A stretch of 64,000 bases of DNA from Artocarpus heterophyllus (taxonomy: Eukaryota; Streptophyta; Magnoliopsida; Rosales; Moraceae): positions 38,121,534 through 38,185,533 of the forward strand of contig CM046348.1 in the NCBI GenBank assembly GCA_025403435.1, in the 5' to 3' direction. Each line of letters opens with the position of its first letter. Within the stretch, counting starts at the first letter, position 1. A program made the translations under genes and the position numbers. Under the pieces are notes generated by a model. The model made no database searches. It had not been told where the DNA came from and was given only the letters and a program-made list of their open reading frames with translations. Positions 1 through 10,224 of the stretch are shown here, one piece after another.

Positions 1-89
1 CTGACTTCAAAAGATTGAGTGGGAGAAGGTTTTCGAAGAAAGAACCTAAGGCCTCCATCATTGGTCCATAGGAAGAACATGGTGGTCCC

Positions 90-2124
90 TGTTGGAAACA
101 AAGTGCGCAGCGGAATTTTAAAAATTTTTCATCAGAGTATTTTCCAAAACACAAGTTTGACATGTTATATGTATAAATTGAACAGATCTTACTAACCTCA
201 GTGTGCTGAAGAACCTCCGCGACCTGTGTAGAGAAGTAACGTTCCAGAAGAGCCTCAACCAACTGGTCTTCTTTGCTATTCTCTATCCACAACCGGAGTG
301 AGTGTGGGCTCACACGTACAGCTCTTCCACCGGTGACTCTCCTTCCAACCAATAGAGAGAACCCAAAGCTAGTGTTCGTAATTTGTGAACAAAAGCTCTC
401 AGGGAGTTTTCAGATGCTCACTAGAAGAGTATCACTCTTAATCTCTCAAATTGATCTGAGTAAATCATTAGACTCACTCCCTTTTTATACCTATTGGTCC
501 TTGGGGTCAGTCCATATCAGATTAGGTCTCAAAAATCGAAACAGAATCAAGTTCGGATCAATATCTGATAAGATACGCGTGAAAAACGCGTAATCTTAGC
601 TGTCACGGTCGGCATGCCGAACTGTGAGATAGGCAGGCCGAACTGGCCAGTTCGGCAGGCCGAACACGTCATCCGGCATGCCGAACTGCCGAGAAAAAAT
701 CTCCGCGAATCTTTTATTTTCCACCTGAGATTCTAAAGGATAAAGTCTCAGTTTTGATTCAAATAGCCCAATAGAAAAGATATCTGATCAAAACAAACTT
801 TATCAAGATAATCTCTAAGAAAATAAATCAATTCACAACAATTCTACAAGTTTATCTTGTTCTAATTGTCCAAAATTAAAACAACCGATAAACAGACAAG
901 AATTATCCGAACGCCATAATTCAACAAGTTCATCTTGAACTAATTTCTTACATAATTAATTCAACCGATAAACAGACATGAATTATTTGATTCTTATAAA
1001 TTTTAAACCAATCTGATAAATCCGACATAAGTCACCAATTATTGGAAAAGCACGCCGTGTCGTTACAGGATTTTGTGAGCTAGCAAAGGGGACCAAAATG
1101 GACCTATAAAGTTCAAGCTCATGATAATTATGAAACCCAATATCCCAGATATACATTTCACAATTATCAACTCCAACGCTACTCCACTAAAAGCTTGGAG
1201 CTGCACTCTCGAACTTTATAGAATTACGAAGCTCGTGTAGCTAAGTCTCCATGACATATCATAGTGTATCGCATCCCCATATGATCATCCATAATCGGCT
1301 TAAGGACAAGTTCTGTCTTACCTTCCCGATTATTTTTATCTTACGTTCCATTGTCTCACCATTAGAAAACTTACCATCTAAAGATAGTATACCATTCGGT
1401 TACACCTATGTATCCAAATGGTTGAGCGCTCCAGTTTTCCAATTACAGGACAACGCATATAAGAGGATATCATTACTCCTAAAGAGGAGCTATGGATTCC
1501 ATATCTATGAATAACAAGTCTACGCTACCAAGAGTCATGCCTCCAACGTACCGGCATGCTTGCCACTATAGAGATGTGGGAGTCACCCATTGGTACATCA
1601 AAAGACACAAGTCGAGACAACGGGCCCATTATTCATCTCAGGATTAAGATACAATACAAATGATTGTCTAAAGTGAATCGATTTGACAAGACAGAATTAT
1701 TAATCCAAATCAATTCACTTTATGTCCCGATCCAACACATCGTCACCTATGACAACGCGCCAATGTTTCTATTCACGGAGTCCAACTCCGATGGCTAAGA
1801 CAAACCATCTCCCAAAAGGGATATAGACAACATAACAATCTTTACATGAATAAAGCGCCCAACTTTATTCCCTCGATTGCGGATCATATATTTTAGACCA
1901 TCACCTTAAGAGTCGTGTCTACCGCATAATCATCCCATCATATGCCCAACTCTTAAGGTTTAGACTGACAGTCTCAGACTACTGTTTGCTTATCATACAT
2001 TCAACAAATATGAACGTAAAGAGGACAATATTTGGTATATATATAAATGAATAAATTCTTTATTGATAAAAATGTCTCCAAAAACGTATTACATTTTTAC
2101 TCCTTAGAGCATACATGTCTAACA
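90..2124 (-). mobile_element. Solo LTR G, reverse orientation, in the leader of A
   Basis: This 2035-bp segment is the reverse complement of the LTR at 6564-8597, from TGTTGGAAAC at its left end to CATGTCTAACA at its right. The 5-bp duplication gtccc occurs at 85-89 and 2125-2129. The uninterrupted leader of E (near 30594-30612) reads straight through this point. No internal region is attached, so it is a solo LTR left by recombination between two LTRs after a full insertion. Its palindrome array matches that of A more closely than that of E. Confidence 0.95.
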
Positions 2125-2594
2125 GTCCCAACCCCTAGGAAGGGATTTCTATCATGTACCAGATTGGATCTCTGAGAGGATAAGGTATTTTAGCATGATT
2201 TATGGTTGCACACCCCTAGGTGGTGATTATAAATCATGGATAAAATATTGAAACGATGGTTATACACTCACGTTAATTTTATTATTAACCTCCCCTAGGA
2301 GCTCTGTTAATAAAATTAATGGCCAAAGAAACGATTATTAGTATATGCTGGATCATACGGGTCCTGGATGGCATATATTAATCAGGAGGGGATCCGTGTT
2401 CCTGATTGAATTTGGCATGACTCCCCTAGGAGCTTGTTGAATTCTGAGTTGGGAATTATCGTTGTAAGGTTGTGATATTTTCAAGGTTTTGACACATAAA
2501 CACATTTGTATAATTTACATGATTGTGTTATCTTACTAAATTATTATATATGTTTGCCTATGTTTGGTATATGATTCTTTATTGTAGATTGAAA
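2125..2594 (+). promoter_or_regulatory. Structured leader RNA of A with four CCCCTAGG hairpin loops
   Basis: This untranslated stretch just upstream of gag contains CCCCTAGG at 2132-2139, 2213-2220, 2292-2299 and 2423-2430. The second lies between perfect 10-nt arms (CATGATTTAT 2194-2203, ATAAATCATG 2229-2238). The third lies between arms 2273-2289 and 2306-2320. Another inverted repeat, AATCAGGA with TCCTGATT, lies at about 2380-2407. The CCTAGG core is itself a palindrome. The motifs recur at the same places in C, D, E and H. A role in genomic RNA dimerisation or packaging is inference. Confidence 0.6.
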
Positions 2595-3893
2595 ATGTCT
2601 AAAAATGCTTTATCATCGATACTTGACAAAAACCAATTAACCGGTGAGAACTATAATGATTGGAAACGGAACCTGGACATCGTCCTTTCCTTTGAGAAAC
2701 TGAAATATGTTCTGACAACTCCTTGTCCTCCCGAGCCTACGGGAGACTCAAGTAATGAGCAATTCCAAGCGTACGACCGCTGGAAAGATGCTAATGATCA
2801 GGCCCGCTGCTATGTTATGGCTAGCATGAATAACGTGCTGCAGGCTCAACATCAGGATTATGAGACTGCGAAGCAGATCTTGGATAATCTTGAGGACATG
2901 TTTGGAGGCCAGGCCATAACAAAGCGGCAAGGGGCGCTTCGGAAACTCTTAAACTGTAGACAGAGACCGGGGACATCTGTAAAGGAGCACATGATGTTGG
3001 TCATGGGTTACCTCGCTGAGGCTCAAACCAATGGAGCCGACATCGATGCTGAAACTCAGATGACTATGGTCTTTGAGACTCTGTCTAAGGAATTTATTCC
3101 GTTTAGAGCTACTTTTAATCTAAGGAATAGACGGGATATGACCTTGACAGAACTGATGAAACAATTACAAGAGTTTGAACTGCTGATCAGGGAGTCTCCT
3201 GCTGGTGGAGAGGCCAATATGGTAGCTGCTTCTGGTTCCAATCCTAACTCTGGGAATGGAAAGAAGCAACGGGCCAAAAGTGGGAAGTCTTCTATTCCTA
3301 TTGCTACCAAGAGCAAGAAGAAGAAGAAGAAGAACCCAAAGAAGCTTAAGTGCTTCTTTTGTGGTAAGGTCGGGCATATAAAGAAGCATTGCAAGGACTT
3401 CCTTTCCAAGGGAGGTAGGTGTGATCTTCTATATTTAGAAACTTGTTTGGTTGAGGAATCCAGTGACATTTGGGTCATAGATTCCGGTGCAACTAATCAT
3501 GTTTGTGTTTCTCTGCAGGGATTCAAAGAAACGAGAAGTCTACTTCGTGAAGACTTAACGCTTCGGATGGGCGATGGATCCTTGGTCTCAGCGGAAGCAG
3601 TGGGAGATGTCCATCTTTATTTTGATAATTATAGGAGTTTAATTTTGCGAGATTGTTTTTATGTTCCTAAATTTAAAAGGAATTTAATTTCTGTATCTTC
3701 TTTATTTAAAGACTCCTACGTGGTATCTTTTAATGAAAAAGTGGTGATTCGTAAAAACAAATCTTTTATCTGTTCTGGATGGATGCAAAATAATCTATAT
3801 TTTATCAAACCTAAGATGGACCTATTGCTTAATGCTGAGATAAATGATAATGACTCAAAAAGACTTAAAACTTCTCACTCTAATAAGACTTAG
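2595..3893 (+). pseudogene. Gag-protease part of the A polyprotein, cut off by a 1-base insertion
   Basis: Gag forms the particle that packages element RNA; the protease cuts the polyprotein. I chose the ATG at 2595 (MSKNALSSILDK) because this N-terminus is shared by all copies; an in-frame ATG at 2523 lies in the leader. The gag core is followed by a basic Lys-rich stretch and a CCHC zinc knuckle from about residue 253 (C-X2-C-X4-H-X4-C). The protease motif D-S-G-A begins at about residue 296. The frame ends at a TAG at 3891-3893, created by one extra G relative to E, where the same frame runs on into integrase. In the family this is normally one gag-pol frame with no programmed frameshift visible. 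Confidence 0.9.
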
Positions 3894-6549
3894 TCTTTGG
3901 CATTTGCGCCTTGGCCATATTAACCTAAATAGGATTCAAAGGTTGGTAAGGGATGGACCTTTAAGTCACTTAAAGGTGGAATCTATACCTCAATGTGAGT
4001 CTTGTTTTGAGGGTAAAATGACCAAAAGACCATACGGGTCTAAGGGCAATAGGGCCGAAGGGGTTCTAGAACTTGTGCATAGTGATGTTTGCGGACTGAT
4101 GAACATCCGGGCACGAGGAGGGTATGAGTACTTCGTTACTTTTATTGACGATTACTCAAGATATGGGTATGTGTACCTAATGCACCACAAAAGCGAAACT
4201 TATGATAAGTTCAGGGAGTTTCGGGCTGAAGTGGAAAAGCAATTGGGTAGACCCATAAAGGCACTTCGATCTGATCGAGGTGGGGAATACCTTTCTGATG
4301 AGTTCTTGGGACACTTGTTAGAGAATGGGATTTTATCCCATTTGACTGCGCCGGGTACTCCGCAGCAGAATGGCGTAGCAGAGAGAAGGAATAGGACTTT
4401 GTTGGACATGATTCGGTCCATGATGAGTAATTCATCATTGCCTTTATCCTTTTGGGGATATGCACTACAAACCGCATGTTATCTTTTGAACAATGTGCCT
4501 TCAAAATCGGTCCCTAAAACTCCTCACGAGTTGTGGACAAGATGGAAGACATCCTTAAACCATATTCGCATATGGGGATGTCCAGCTCATGTCCTGTTTA
4601 AGGATCCGAATAAGTTGGAAGCACGTTCAGAAGTTTGCGTGTTTGTAGGATATCCAAAAGGGACTAAAGGGGATTATTTTTATAACCCAAAGGAAAATAA
4701 AGTCGTGGTTTCAACTAATGCAACTTTCCTTGAGGAGAGTTACATGAACGACTTTAAACCTCAAAGCAAAGTGGTGCTTGAGGAGTTGAGGGGTAATCCG
4801 TTTACTCCGAAGGTTCCGAACGAAACCATTCCGATCGGTGTAGAAAAACCAAACAAACCTGAACAACAACCTCAGGGGCTTCGGCGTAGTGGGAGGATCG
4901 GGCGTCAACCTGAGAGGTATATGTTCAATGGGGAGGTCTTTTTGGCTGAACCGGATGAACATGACAGGGATCCTTATACTTACGCAGAAGCTATGGAGGA
5001 TGTTGATTCAAGACTCTGGACAGAGGCCATGAACATTGAGATGAAGTCTATGGAGACTAATCGGGTCTGGGAGCTTGTGGATCTTCCCGAAGGGGTAAAA
5101 CCCATAGGGAGTAAGTGGATCTACAAGAGGAAAAGAGGAGTGGATGGAAAGGTCGAAACCTTTAAGACTAGACTGGTAGCTAAGGGTTATACGCAAAAGG
5201 AAGGAATCGATTATGAGGAAACCTTTTCGCCTGTAGCCATGCTTAAGTCCATCCGGATTCTCTTGTCCATAGCTGCCGCTCTCGACTACGAGATTTGGCA
5301 GATGGATGTCAAGACGGCTTTTCTGAATGGCTATCTTGATGAGTCCATTTATATGGAACAACCAGACGGGTTCAAGGTCGCGGGTCAAGAGGGTAAGGTT
5401 TGTAAGCTGCTAAAGTCAATTTATGGACTTAAGCAGGCTTCTCGTTCTTGGAACATAAGATTTGATCAAGTGATCAAGACTTATGGGTTCTCACAAAAAG
5501 TGGATGAACCATGTGTTTACAAACACATTAAGAATAGGAAGGTGGTTTTTCTACTACTCTATGTAGATGACATTCTGCTAATTGGCAATGATGTTGGGGC
5601 GTTGTCATCGGTCAAATTATGGTTGACCAAGCAGTTTGACATGAAGGACTTGGGTGAGGCTAATTTTGTTCTCGGTATCCAGATCTTTCGGGATAGGAAG
5701 AACAAAATGATAGCTTTGTCACAGGCCGGCTACATAGATAAAATTCTCAGGAGGTTTGCAATGCAGGATTCCAAGAAAGGTGGGCAACCATCTAGGTCTG
5801 GAATTACTCTTTCTAAGAAAGACTCTCCAAAGTCTTATGAAGAAAGAGAATACATGAAGAAGGTACCTTATGCTTCGGAAGTGGGTAGCCTCATGTATGC
5901 CATGCTTTGCACTCGACTAGATATTAGTTATGCGGTCGGGATTGTGAGTCGATTTCAGGCGGATCCAGGACCGAACCATTGGGTTGCGGTAAAGCATATT
6001 TTCAAGTACCTGAGAAGGACTCGTGGGTATATGCTTGTGTATTCGGGTGAGGATTTAACTCCTCTAGGATACACTGATTCGGATTTTCAATCCTGCCTGG
6101 ATTCTAGGAAATCGACTTCAGGGTTTGTGTTTACTCTGGGTGGCGGTGCCATCAGTTGGAGAAGTGCGAAGCAAGATTGCACTTCAGATTCAACGATGGA
6201 GGCCGAGTATGTGGCGGCTAGTGATGCTTCGAAAGAAGCAGTGTGGCTCCGCAAGTTCCTTGGGGATCTTGAGGTAGTTCCTGGTGTGGATAAAGCGGTA
6301 TCACTGTACTGTGATAACAGTGCGGCGGTAGCTAATGCTAAGGAACCAAGATTTCACAAGAAGAGTAAGCATATTGATCGGAAGTATCATGTGATAAAGG
6401 ACTTCGTTGAGAGCGGGCATGTCACGGTGTGCAAGATCGCGTCAGAGGACAATTTAGCTGATCCATTTACGAAGACACTTTCTGGGAGAGTCTTCGAAAG
6501 GCATGTGGAAGCTATGGGGATGCGAAATTTGCAGTATTTACTCACTTAG
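3844..6549 (+). CDS. Pol of A: integrase, reverse transcriptase, RNase H
   Basis: A 901-residue open frame; sequence homologous to other copies starts at about 3894, and the residues before that are out-of-frame gag-pol. The integrase zinc domain has H20, H25, C51 and C54. The catalytic triad D81, D144, E180 has DD35E spacing. RT follows, with YVDD at 5560-5571 (about residue 573). RNase H shows the usual GYTDSDF, MEAEY and YCDNSAA motifs. The frame ends 14 bp before the 3' LTR. All catalytic residues I can check are present, so apart from the single inserted base at 3893 this is an almost intact copia pol. Whether it is translated without gag fused upstream is doubtful. Confidence 0.93.
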   Translation: MIMTQKDLKLLTLIRLSLWHLRLGHINLNRIQRLVRDGPLSHLKVESIPQCESCFEGKMTKRPYGSKGNRAEGVLELVHSDVCGLMNIRARGGYEYFVTFIDDYSRYGYVYLMHHKSETYDKFREFRAEVEKQLGRPIKALRSDRGGEYLSDEFLGHLLENGILSHLTAPGTPQQNGVAERRNRTLLDMIRSMMSNSSLPLSFWGYALQTACYLLNNVPSKSVPKTPHELWTRWKTSLNHIRIWGCPAHVLFKDPNKLEARSEVCVFVGYPKGTKGDYFYNPKENKVVVSTNATFLEESYMNDFKPQSKVVLEELRGNPFTPKVPNETIPIGVEKPNKPEQQPQGLRRSGRIGRQPERYMFNGEVFLAEPDEHDRDPYTYAEAMEDVDSRLWTEAMNIEMKSMETNRVWELVDLPEGVKPIGSKWIYKRKRGVDGKVETFKTRLVAKGYTQKEGIDYEETFSPVAMLKSIRILLSIAAALDYEIWQMDVKTAFLNGYLDESIYMEQPDGFKVAGQEGKVCKLLKSIYGLKQASRSWNIRFDQVIKTYGFSQKVDEPCVYKHIKNRKVVFLLLYVDDILLIGNDVGALSSVKLWLTKQFDMKDLGEANFVLGIQIFRDRKNKMIALSQAGYIDKILRRFAMQDSKKGGQPSRSGITLSKKDSPKSYEEREYMKKVPYASEVGSLMYAMLCTRLDISYAVGIVSRFQADPGPNHWVAVKHIFKYLRRTRGYMLVYSGEDLTPLGYTDSDFQSCLDSRKSTSGFVFTLGGGAISWRSAKQDCTSDSTMEAEYVAASDASKEAVWLRKFLGDLEVVPGVDKAVSLYCDNSAAVANAKEPRFHKKSKHIDRKYHVIKDFVESGHVTVCKIASEDNLADPFTKTLSGRVFERHVEAMGMRNLQYLLT

Positions 6550-6550
6550 T

Positions 6551-6563
6551 GCAAGTGGGAGAT
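6551..6563 (+). promoter_or_regulatory. Polypurine tract of A
   Basis: Purine-rich GCAAGTGGGAGAT lies between the pol stop codon and the TG of the 3' LTR. In LTR elements this RNA segment resists RNase H and primes plus-strand DNA. The same sequence adjoins the 3' LTRs of B, C, D, E and H. Confidence 0.85.
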
Positions 6564-6727
6564 TGTTAGACATGTATGCTCTAAGGAGTAAAAATGTAAT
6601 ACGTTTTTGGAGACATTTTTATCAATAAAGAATTTATTCATTTATATATACCAAATATTGTCCTCTTTACGTTCATATTTGTTGAATGTATGATAAGCAA
6701 AGAGTAGTCTGAGACTGTCAGTCTAAA

Positions 6728-6782
6728 CCTTAAGAGTTGGGCATATGATGGGATGATTATGCGGTAGACACGACTCTTAAGG
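6728..6782 (+). promoter_or_regulatory. U3 hairpin 1 (10-bp stem)
   Basis: CCTTAAGAGT at 6728-6737 is exactly complementary to ACTCTTAAGG at 6773-6782 across a 35-nt loop. In G and E the stem has the same sequence. In the C 3' LTR, D and H the stem reads CCTTAAGAAT with ATTCTTAAGG, so one G-C pair is replaced by A-T on both arms. The function is unknown; it lies in the 3' untranslated part of genomic RNA. Confidence 0.55.
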
Positions 6783-6963
6783 TGATGGTCTAAAATATAT
6801 GATCCGCAATCGAGGGAATAAAGTTGGGCGCTTTATTCATGTAAAGATTGTTATGTTGTCTATATCCCTTTTGGGAGATGGTCTGTCTTGGCCATCGGAG
6901 TTGGACTCCGTGAATAGAAACATTGGCGCGTTGTCATAGGTGACGATGTGTTGGATCGGGACA

Positions 6964-7017
6964 TAAAGTGAATTGATTTGGATTAATAATTCTGTCTTGG
7001 CAAATCGATTCACTTTA
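6964..7017 (+). promoter_or_regulatory. U3 hairpin 2 (17-nt arms)
   Basis: TAAAGTGAATTGATTTG at 6964-6980 pairs with CAAATCGATTCACTTTA at 7001-7017 with a single G-T position, around a 20-nt loop. Versions in the two C LTRs have changes on both arms that largely keep pairing. It may be a structural RNA element or merely an old inverted repeat. Confidence 0.5.
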
Positions 7018-7700
7018 GACAATCATTTGTATTGTATCTTAATCCTGAGATGAATAATGGGCCCGTTGTCTCGATTTGTGTCTTTTGATGTACCAATGGG
7101 TGACTCCCACATCTCTATAGTGGCATGCATGCCGGTACGTTGGAGGCATGACTCTTGGTAGCGTAGACTTGTTATTCATAGATATGGAATCCATAGCTCC
7201 TCTTTAGGAGTAATGATATCCTCTTATATGCGTTGTCCTGTAATTGGAAAACTGGAGCGCTCAACCATTTGGATACATAGGTGTAACCGAATGGTATACT
7301 ATCTTTGGATGGTAAGTTTTCTAATGGTGAGACAATGGAACGTAAGATAAAAATAATCGGGAAGGTAAGACAGAACTTGTCCTTAAGCCGATTATGGATG
7401 ATCATATGGGGATGCGATACACTATGATATGTCATGGAGACTTAGCTACACGAGCTTCGTAATTCTATAAAGTTTGAGAGTGCAGCTCCAAGCTTTTAGT
7501 GGAGTAGCGTTGGAGTTGATAATTGTGAAATGTATATCTGGGATATTGGGTTTCATAATTATCATGAGCTTGAACTTTATAGGTCCATTTTGGTCCCCTT
7601 TGCTAGCTCACAAAATCCTGTAACGACACGGCGTGCTTTTCCAATAATTGGTGACTTATGTCGGATTTATCAGATTGGTTTAAAATTTATAAGAATCAAA

Positions 7701-7860
7701 TAATTCATGTCTGTTTATCGGTTGAATTAATTATGTAAGAAATTAGTTCAAGATGAACTTGTTGAATTATGGCGTTCGGATAATTCTTGTCTGTTTATCG
7801 GTTGTTTTAATTTTGGACAATTAGAACAAGATAAACTTGTAGAATTATTGTGAATTGATT
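7701..7860 (+). repeat. 80-bp tandem repeat in U3
   Basis: Two imperfect units begin at 7701 and 7781; both contain a version of TAATTC[A/T]TGTCTGTTTATCGG and, near the end, an ACTTGT[T/A]GAATTA motif. The period is 80 bp. It recurs in all LTR copies. Its position upstream of the TATA box fits an enhancer duplication, but that is inference. Confidence 0.6.
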
Positions 7861-7994
7861 TATTTTCTTAGAGATTATCTTGATAAAGTTTGTTTTGATC
7901 AGATATCTTTTCTATTGGGCTATTTGAATCAAAACTGAGACTTTATCCTTTAGAATCTCGGGTGGAAAATAAAAGATTCGCGGAGATTTTTTCT

Positions 7995-8079
7995 CGGCAG
8001 TTCGGCATGCCGGATGACGTGTTCGGCCTGCCGAACTGGCCAGTTCGGCCTGCCTATCTCACAGTTCGGCATGCCGACC
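7995..8079 (+). repeat. GC-rich palindrome array in U3
   Basis: Four copies of a palindromic motif, TTCGGC[A/C][T/G]GCC with GA or GGA following, stand 120-200 bp upstream of the TATA box. The array is markedly GC- and CpG-rich in an AT-rich LTR. Similar arrays occur in the leader between primer-binding site and gag. Copy number differs between LTRs. Confidence 0.75.
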
Positions 8080-8196
8080 GCGACAGTTAAGATTACGCGT
8101 TTTTCACGCGTATCTTATCAGATATTGATCCGAACTTGATTCTGTTTCGATTTTTGAGACCTAATCTGATATGGACTGACCCCAAGGACCAATAGG

Positions 8197-8204
8197 TATA
8201 AAAA
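8197..8204 (+). promoter_or_regulatory. Probable TATA box of the LTR promoter
   Basis: TATAAAAA within the conserved context aataggtataaaaaggga. It is the best TATA match in the LTR and is conserved in most copies (TATAAATA in the C LTRs). Transcription would be expected to start about 30 bp downstream. Confidence 0.6.
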
Positions 8205-8597
8205 GGGAGTGAGTCTAATGATTTACTCAGATCAATTTGAGAGATTAAGAGTGATACTCTTCTAGTGAGCATCTGAAAACTCCCTGAGAGCTTTTGTTCA
8301 CAAATTACGAACACTAGCTTTGGGTTCTCTCTATTGGTTGGAAGGAGAGTCACCGGTGGAAGAGCTGTACGTGTGAGCCCACACTCACTCCGATTGTGGA
8401 TAGAGAATAGCAAAGAAGACCAGTTGGTTGAGGCTCTTCTGGAACGTTACTTCTCTACACAGGTCGCGGAGGTTCTTCGGCACACTGAGGTTAGTAAGAT
8501 CTGTTTAATTTATACATATAACATGTCAAACTTGTGTTTTGGAAAATACTCTGATGAAAAATTTTAAAAAATTCCGCTGCGCACTTTGTTTCCAACA

Positions 8598-9055
8598 TCC
8601 TGTTGGTGGTATGGCTAACTTGCTAGCTGCTTCTGTTTCCAATCCTAATCTTAGGAATGGAAAGAAGCAACAGGCCAAGAATGAGAAGTATTCTATTCCT
8701 ATAAATGGCAAGAACAAGAAGAAAAAGGAGAAGAACTTGAAGAAGCTAAAGTGTTTCTTTTGTGGGAAGGTCGCGCACATTAAGAAGAATTACAAGGACT
8801 TCCTTTCCCTAGAATCTAGGTGTGATCTTCTATATTTAGAAACTTGTTTGGTTGAGGAATCCAATGATATTTGGGTCATAGATTCTGATGCAACTAATCA
8901 TGTTTGTGTTTATATACAGGGGTTCAAAGAAACAAGAAGTCTGCTCTGCGAAGACTTCACGCTTCGGATGGGCGATGGATCCTTGGTCTTAGCTGAAGCA
9001 GTGGGAGACGTCCATCTGTATTTTGATAATTATAGGAATTTAATTTTGTGAGATT
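8598..9055 (+). pseudogene. B gag C-terminus and protease fragment
   Basis: The frame enters from LTR A (an accidental fusion) and becomes gag at 8598, matching A gag from the PAGGEAN region. It keeps a Lys-rich stretch and a damaged zinc knuckle: the motif reads CFFCGKVAHIKKNY, with the last Cys replaced by Tyr. The protease motif reads D-S-D-A instead of D-S-G-A, so the active-site Gly is lost. The frame ends at a TGA near 9049. Clearly non-functional. Confidence 0.88.
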
Positions 9056-9098
9056 ATTTTTATGTTTCTAAATTCAAAAGGAATTTAATTTCTTTAGC

Positions 9099-10224
9099 TT
9101 GTTTATTAAAGACTTCTATTTGGTTTCTTTTAATAATAAAGTAGTGATTCATAAAAATAAACTATTTATCTATTCTGGATGGATGCAAAATAATCTATAT
9201 TTTATCAAACCTAAGATGTACTTACTGCTTAATGCTAAAATAAATGATAATAACCCTAGAAGACTTAAAACTTCTCACTCTAATAAGACTTATCTTTGGC
9301 ATTTGCGCCTTGGTCATATTAACTTGAATAGGATTCAAAGGTTGGTAAGGGATGGTCCTTTGAGTCACTTAAGGGTTGAATCTATACCTCAATGTAAATC
9401 CTATTTGGAGGGTAAAATGAAAAGACCATTCGGGTCTAAGGGCAATAGAGTCGAAGGGGTTCTAGAACTTGTGCATAGTGATGTTTGTGGATCAACAAAC
9501 ATCCAGGCACGAGGAGGGTATGAGTACTTCATCACTTTTATTGACGATTACTCAAGGTATAGGTATGTGTACTTAATACACCACAAAATCAAAACTTTTG
9601 ACAAGTTCAGAGAGTTTAGGGCTAAAGTGGAAAAGCAATTGGGTAAACCCATAAAGGCACTTCAATCCGATCGAGGTGGAGAATACCTTTCTAATAGTTC
9701 TTAGGACACTTATTAGAGAATGGGATTTTATCCCATTTGACTATGCCAGGCACTCTGTAGCAGAATGGCATGGTTGAGAGAAGAAATAGGACTTTATTGG
9801 ACATGGTCAGGTCCATGATGAGTTATTAATCATTGCCTTTATCCTTTTGGAGATATGTACTACAAACCACATGTTATCTTTTGAACAACGTGCCTTCAAA
9901 ATTAGTTCCTAAAACTCCTCCTGAGTTATGGACGGGCAAGAAGACATCCTTAAACCATATTTGCATTTGGGGATGTCTGGCTCATGTCCTGTTTAGGGAT
10001 ACAAATAAGTTGGAAGCACGTTTGAAAGTTTGTGTGTTTGTAGGATATCCAAAAGGGACTAAAGGGGGTTATTTTTATAACCCAAAGCAAAATAAAGTCG
10101 TGGTTTCAACTCATGCAACTTTCCTTGAGGAGAGTTACATGGATGAGTTTAAGCCTCAAAGCAAAGTGGTGCTTGAGGAGTTAAGAAGTGATCCAATCAC
10201 TCTAAGGGTTTCGATAGAAACCAC
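9099..10224 (+). pseudogene. B integrase fragment
   Basis: Remnants of protease tail and integrase in two open stretches (9099-9704 and 9833-10224) with a frameshift near 9703. The zinc-domain HLRLGH is kept and the second Cys pair is kept as CKSY with one Cys lost. HSDVCG and LQSDRGGEY retain two catalytic Asp residues. The region with the Glu (about 9745-9785) carries a stop. Sequence ends at the insertion point of C, in the linker between integrase and RT, and resumes at 39210. Confidence 0.88.

Larger units (their letters stand above)
1..8597 (+). mobile_element. Ty1/copia LTR retrotransposon A (5' LTR outside window)
   Basis: Plus-strand copia element running from inside its leader through gag, protease, integrase, RT and RNase H to a complete 3' LTR at 6564-8597. 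Its 5' LTR lies left of the window. A reverse-oriented solo LTR (90-2124) interrupts the leader. The sequence after 8597 is gag sequence of an older copy of the same family (B), so A was inserted into B's gag; the left target duplication cannot be seen. The domain order PR-IN-RT-RNaseH identifies Ty1/copia. LTR length recalls Angela-type elements, but I cannot settle the lineage. Confidence 0.93.
6564..8597 (+). repeat. 3' LTR of A (2034 bp)
   Basis: Starts TGTTAGACATG and ends TTTCCAACA. The likely promoter TATA box is at 8197-8204, so U3 occupies roughly the first 1.65 kb and R-U5 the last 0.35 kb. U3 holds two hairpins (6728-6782, 6964-7017), an 80-bp tandem repeat (7701-7860) and a GC palindrome array (7995-8079). 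Frames of 87 and 106 codons inside it recur in every LTR simply because the LTRs are copies; I do not call them genes. Confidence 0.95.

Noticed and set aside
1251..1514. An 87-codon frame (MTYHSVS...) and a 106-codon frame (MLFSIHNRS...) recurring in every LTR
   Set aside because: They recur because the LTRs are copies. They lie in U3 and across R-U5 on the antisense strand, with no domain and no codon pattern suggesting selection.
3056..3478. 140-codon antisense frame opposite gag, repeated in E, D and C-type copies
   Set aside because: It is the reverse of the Lys-rich gag segment (poly-Phe/Leu). It is conserved only because the sense strand is conserved.
8334..8567. Sense frame in R-U5 (MVGRRVTGG...)
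   Set aside because: Partly the complement of the 106-codon frame; both are open by chance in a conserved noncoding segment.
8539..9051. Apparent fusion of LTR A to gag of B
   Set aside because: The frame merely runs through the insertion junction. The upstream part is LTR, and B gag is inactive.
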